Source: SZUA-448 sp045593785 (GTDB taxonomy: Bacteria > Bacillota > Clostridia > Lachnospirales > Lachnospiraceae). From it: DNA of 6,862 nucleotides. The stretch's first letter is position 1, and each line of letters begins with the position of its first letter. This document shows positions 6,638-6,862 of the stretch, in pieces. Where the stretch lies: positions 1 through 6,862 of the forward strand of contig JAZNXH010000034.1 of the NCBI GenBank assembly GCA_045593785.1, given 5' to 3'. Under the pieces are notes generated by a model, which saw nothing but the letters and a program-made list of their open reading frames with translations, was not told the origin of the DNA and ran no database searches. Made by a program: the position numbers and the translations under genes.

Positions 6638-6818
6638 ATGCCTGAGAATATATATGTATTGACGGTATTGGCATTGATAATCGGATATGCGTTTGGCTGT
6701 TTTTCCACTGCGTATGTAGTTGGTAAGGCAAATCATATTGATATTAGATCTTATGGTAGCGGAAATGCCGGAACGACAAACGCGATGCGAACACTTGGTA
6801 AAAAAGCCGGAATCATTA
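6638..6818 (+). CDS. plsY: Glycerol-3-phosphate acyltransferase PlsY (5' part, cut by contig end)
   Basis: PlsY is an integral membrane enzyme that transfers an acyl group from acyl-phosphate to glycerol-3-phosphate, the first acylation in phospholipid synthesis. Only about 60 residues of the usual ~200 are present. There is a first transmembrane helix (about 5-25, VLTVLALIIGYAFGCFSTAYVVG), then the first conserved cytoplasmic motif SYGSGNAGTTN (38-48) and RTLGKKAGII. The reading frame appears to stop at 6830-6832, but that stop lies in adapter-like sequence starting near 6819, so the gene is truncated by assembly, not by mutation. The frame is open from GTG 6617, and ATG 6629 is also possible. 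AAAGGA at 6620-6625 is inside or too close to those starts and is better spaced (12 bases) for ATG 6638. It lies 26 bases after der. Confidence 0.9.
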
Positions 6819-6862
6819 AAGTCGGATCGTAGCCATGTCGTTCTGTGCGCCCAGGAGTTGGG
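6819..6862. other. Sequencing-adapter remnant (MGI/BGI DNBSEQ type) at contig end
   Basis: From 6819 to 6860 the sequence follows the DNBSEQ read adapter that begins AAGTCGGATCGTAGCCATG, as remembered. By eye there are only two mismatches over 42 bases (C for A at 6848 and 6852), and the final two bases (GG) also depart from it. The similarity to PlsY breaks off exactly where the adapter match begins. The first two A could belong to either sequence, so the junction is 6818-6820. This stretch should be read as library sequence and carries no biological annotation. Confidence 0.9.

Noticed and set aside
6830..6832. Natural nonsense mutation making plsY a pseudogene
   Set aside because: The stop falls within adapter-like sequence, so no genomic stop is shown.
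1..6862. Undescribed multi-gene system (defence, biosynthetic or mobile)
   Set aside because: Every gene belongs to a known housekeeping family in a familiar order. No transposase, integrase, repeats, CRISPR, tRNA or accessory cargo were seen on either strand.

Overview
The window is a compact run of housekeeping genes, all on the + strand, from a low-GC Gram-positive bacterium. It most likely comes from the Clostridia, probably Lachnospiraceae. That placement is inferred from gene order, AAAGGAG-type ribosome binding sites, GTG/TTG starts and protein style; no marker gene was searched. Base composition looks to be roughly 40% GC by eye.

Layout: the first 20 bases look like the tail of an upstream gene ending ...KRKFK-stop, perhaps rplS (ribosomal protein L19). 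A strong intrinsic terminator follows (28-59). Nine genes come next with gaps of about 30 bases or less, and sometimes overlaps: lepB (type I signal peptidase), rbgA/ylqF (50S-assembly GTPase), rnhB (RNase HII), a small FlhB C-terminal-domain homologue (ylqH-like), a yraN-family nuclease-fold protein, pgeF/yfiH (multicopper polyphenol oxidase family), a DUF512 radical-SAM-like protein with an N-terminal PDZ-like domain, der/engA (double-GTPase ribosome assembly factor), and the beginning of plsY (acyl-phosphate glycerol-3-phosphate acyltransferase). The front half resembles the Bacillus subtilis rplS-ylqF-rnhB-ylqG-ylqH neighbourhood. The back half resembles the der-plsY neighbourhood common in Firmicutes.

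Common themes are late 50S subunit assembly (RbgA, Der), nucleic-acid maintenance (RNase HII, YraN-like), and membrane or envelope work (LepB, PgeF, PlsY). Short gaps, an ATGA overlap and ribosome sites placed inside the preceding gene suggest a polycistronic, translationally coupled unit. No internal terminator is visible.

The last ~44 bases are not genomic in my judgement. From about 6819 the sequence matches the MGI/BGI DNBSEQ read adapter as I remember it, with two mismatches. The in-frame stop that seems to end plsY after ~64 codons therefore lies in adapter, and plsY is cut by a contig end. I found no mobile element, CRISPR array, RNA gene or novel system. The points most worth a second look are the adapter-tailed contig end, a marked excess of the tetranucleotide CCGG, the poorly understood DUF512 and stand-alone FlhB-like proteins, and the start-codon choices.
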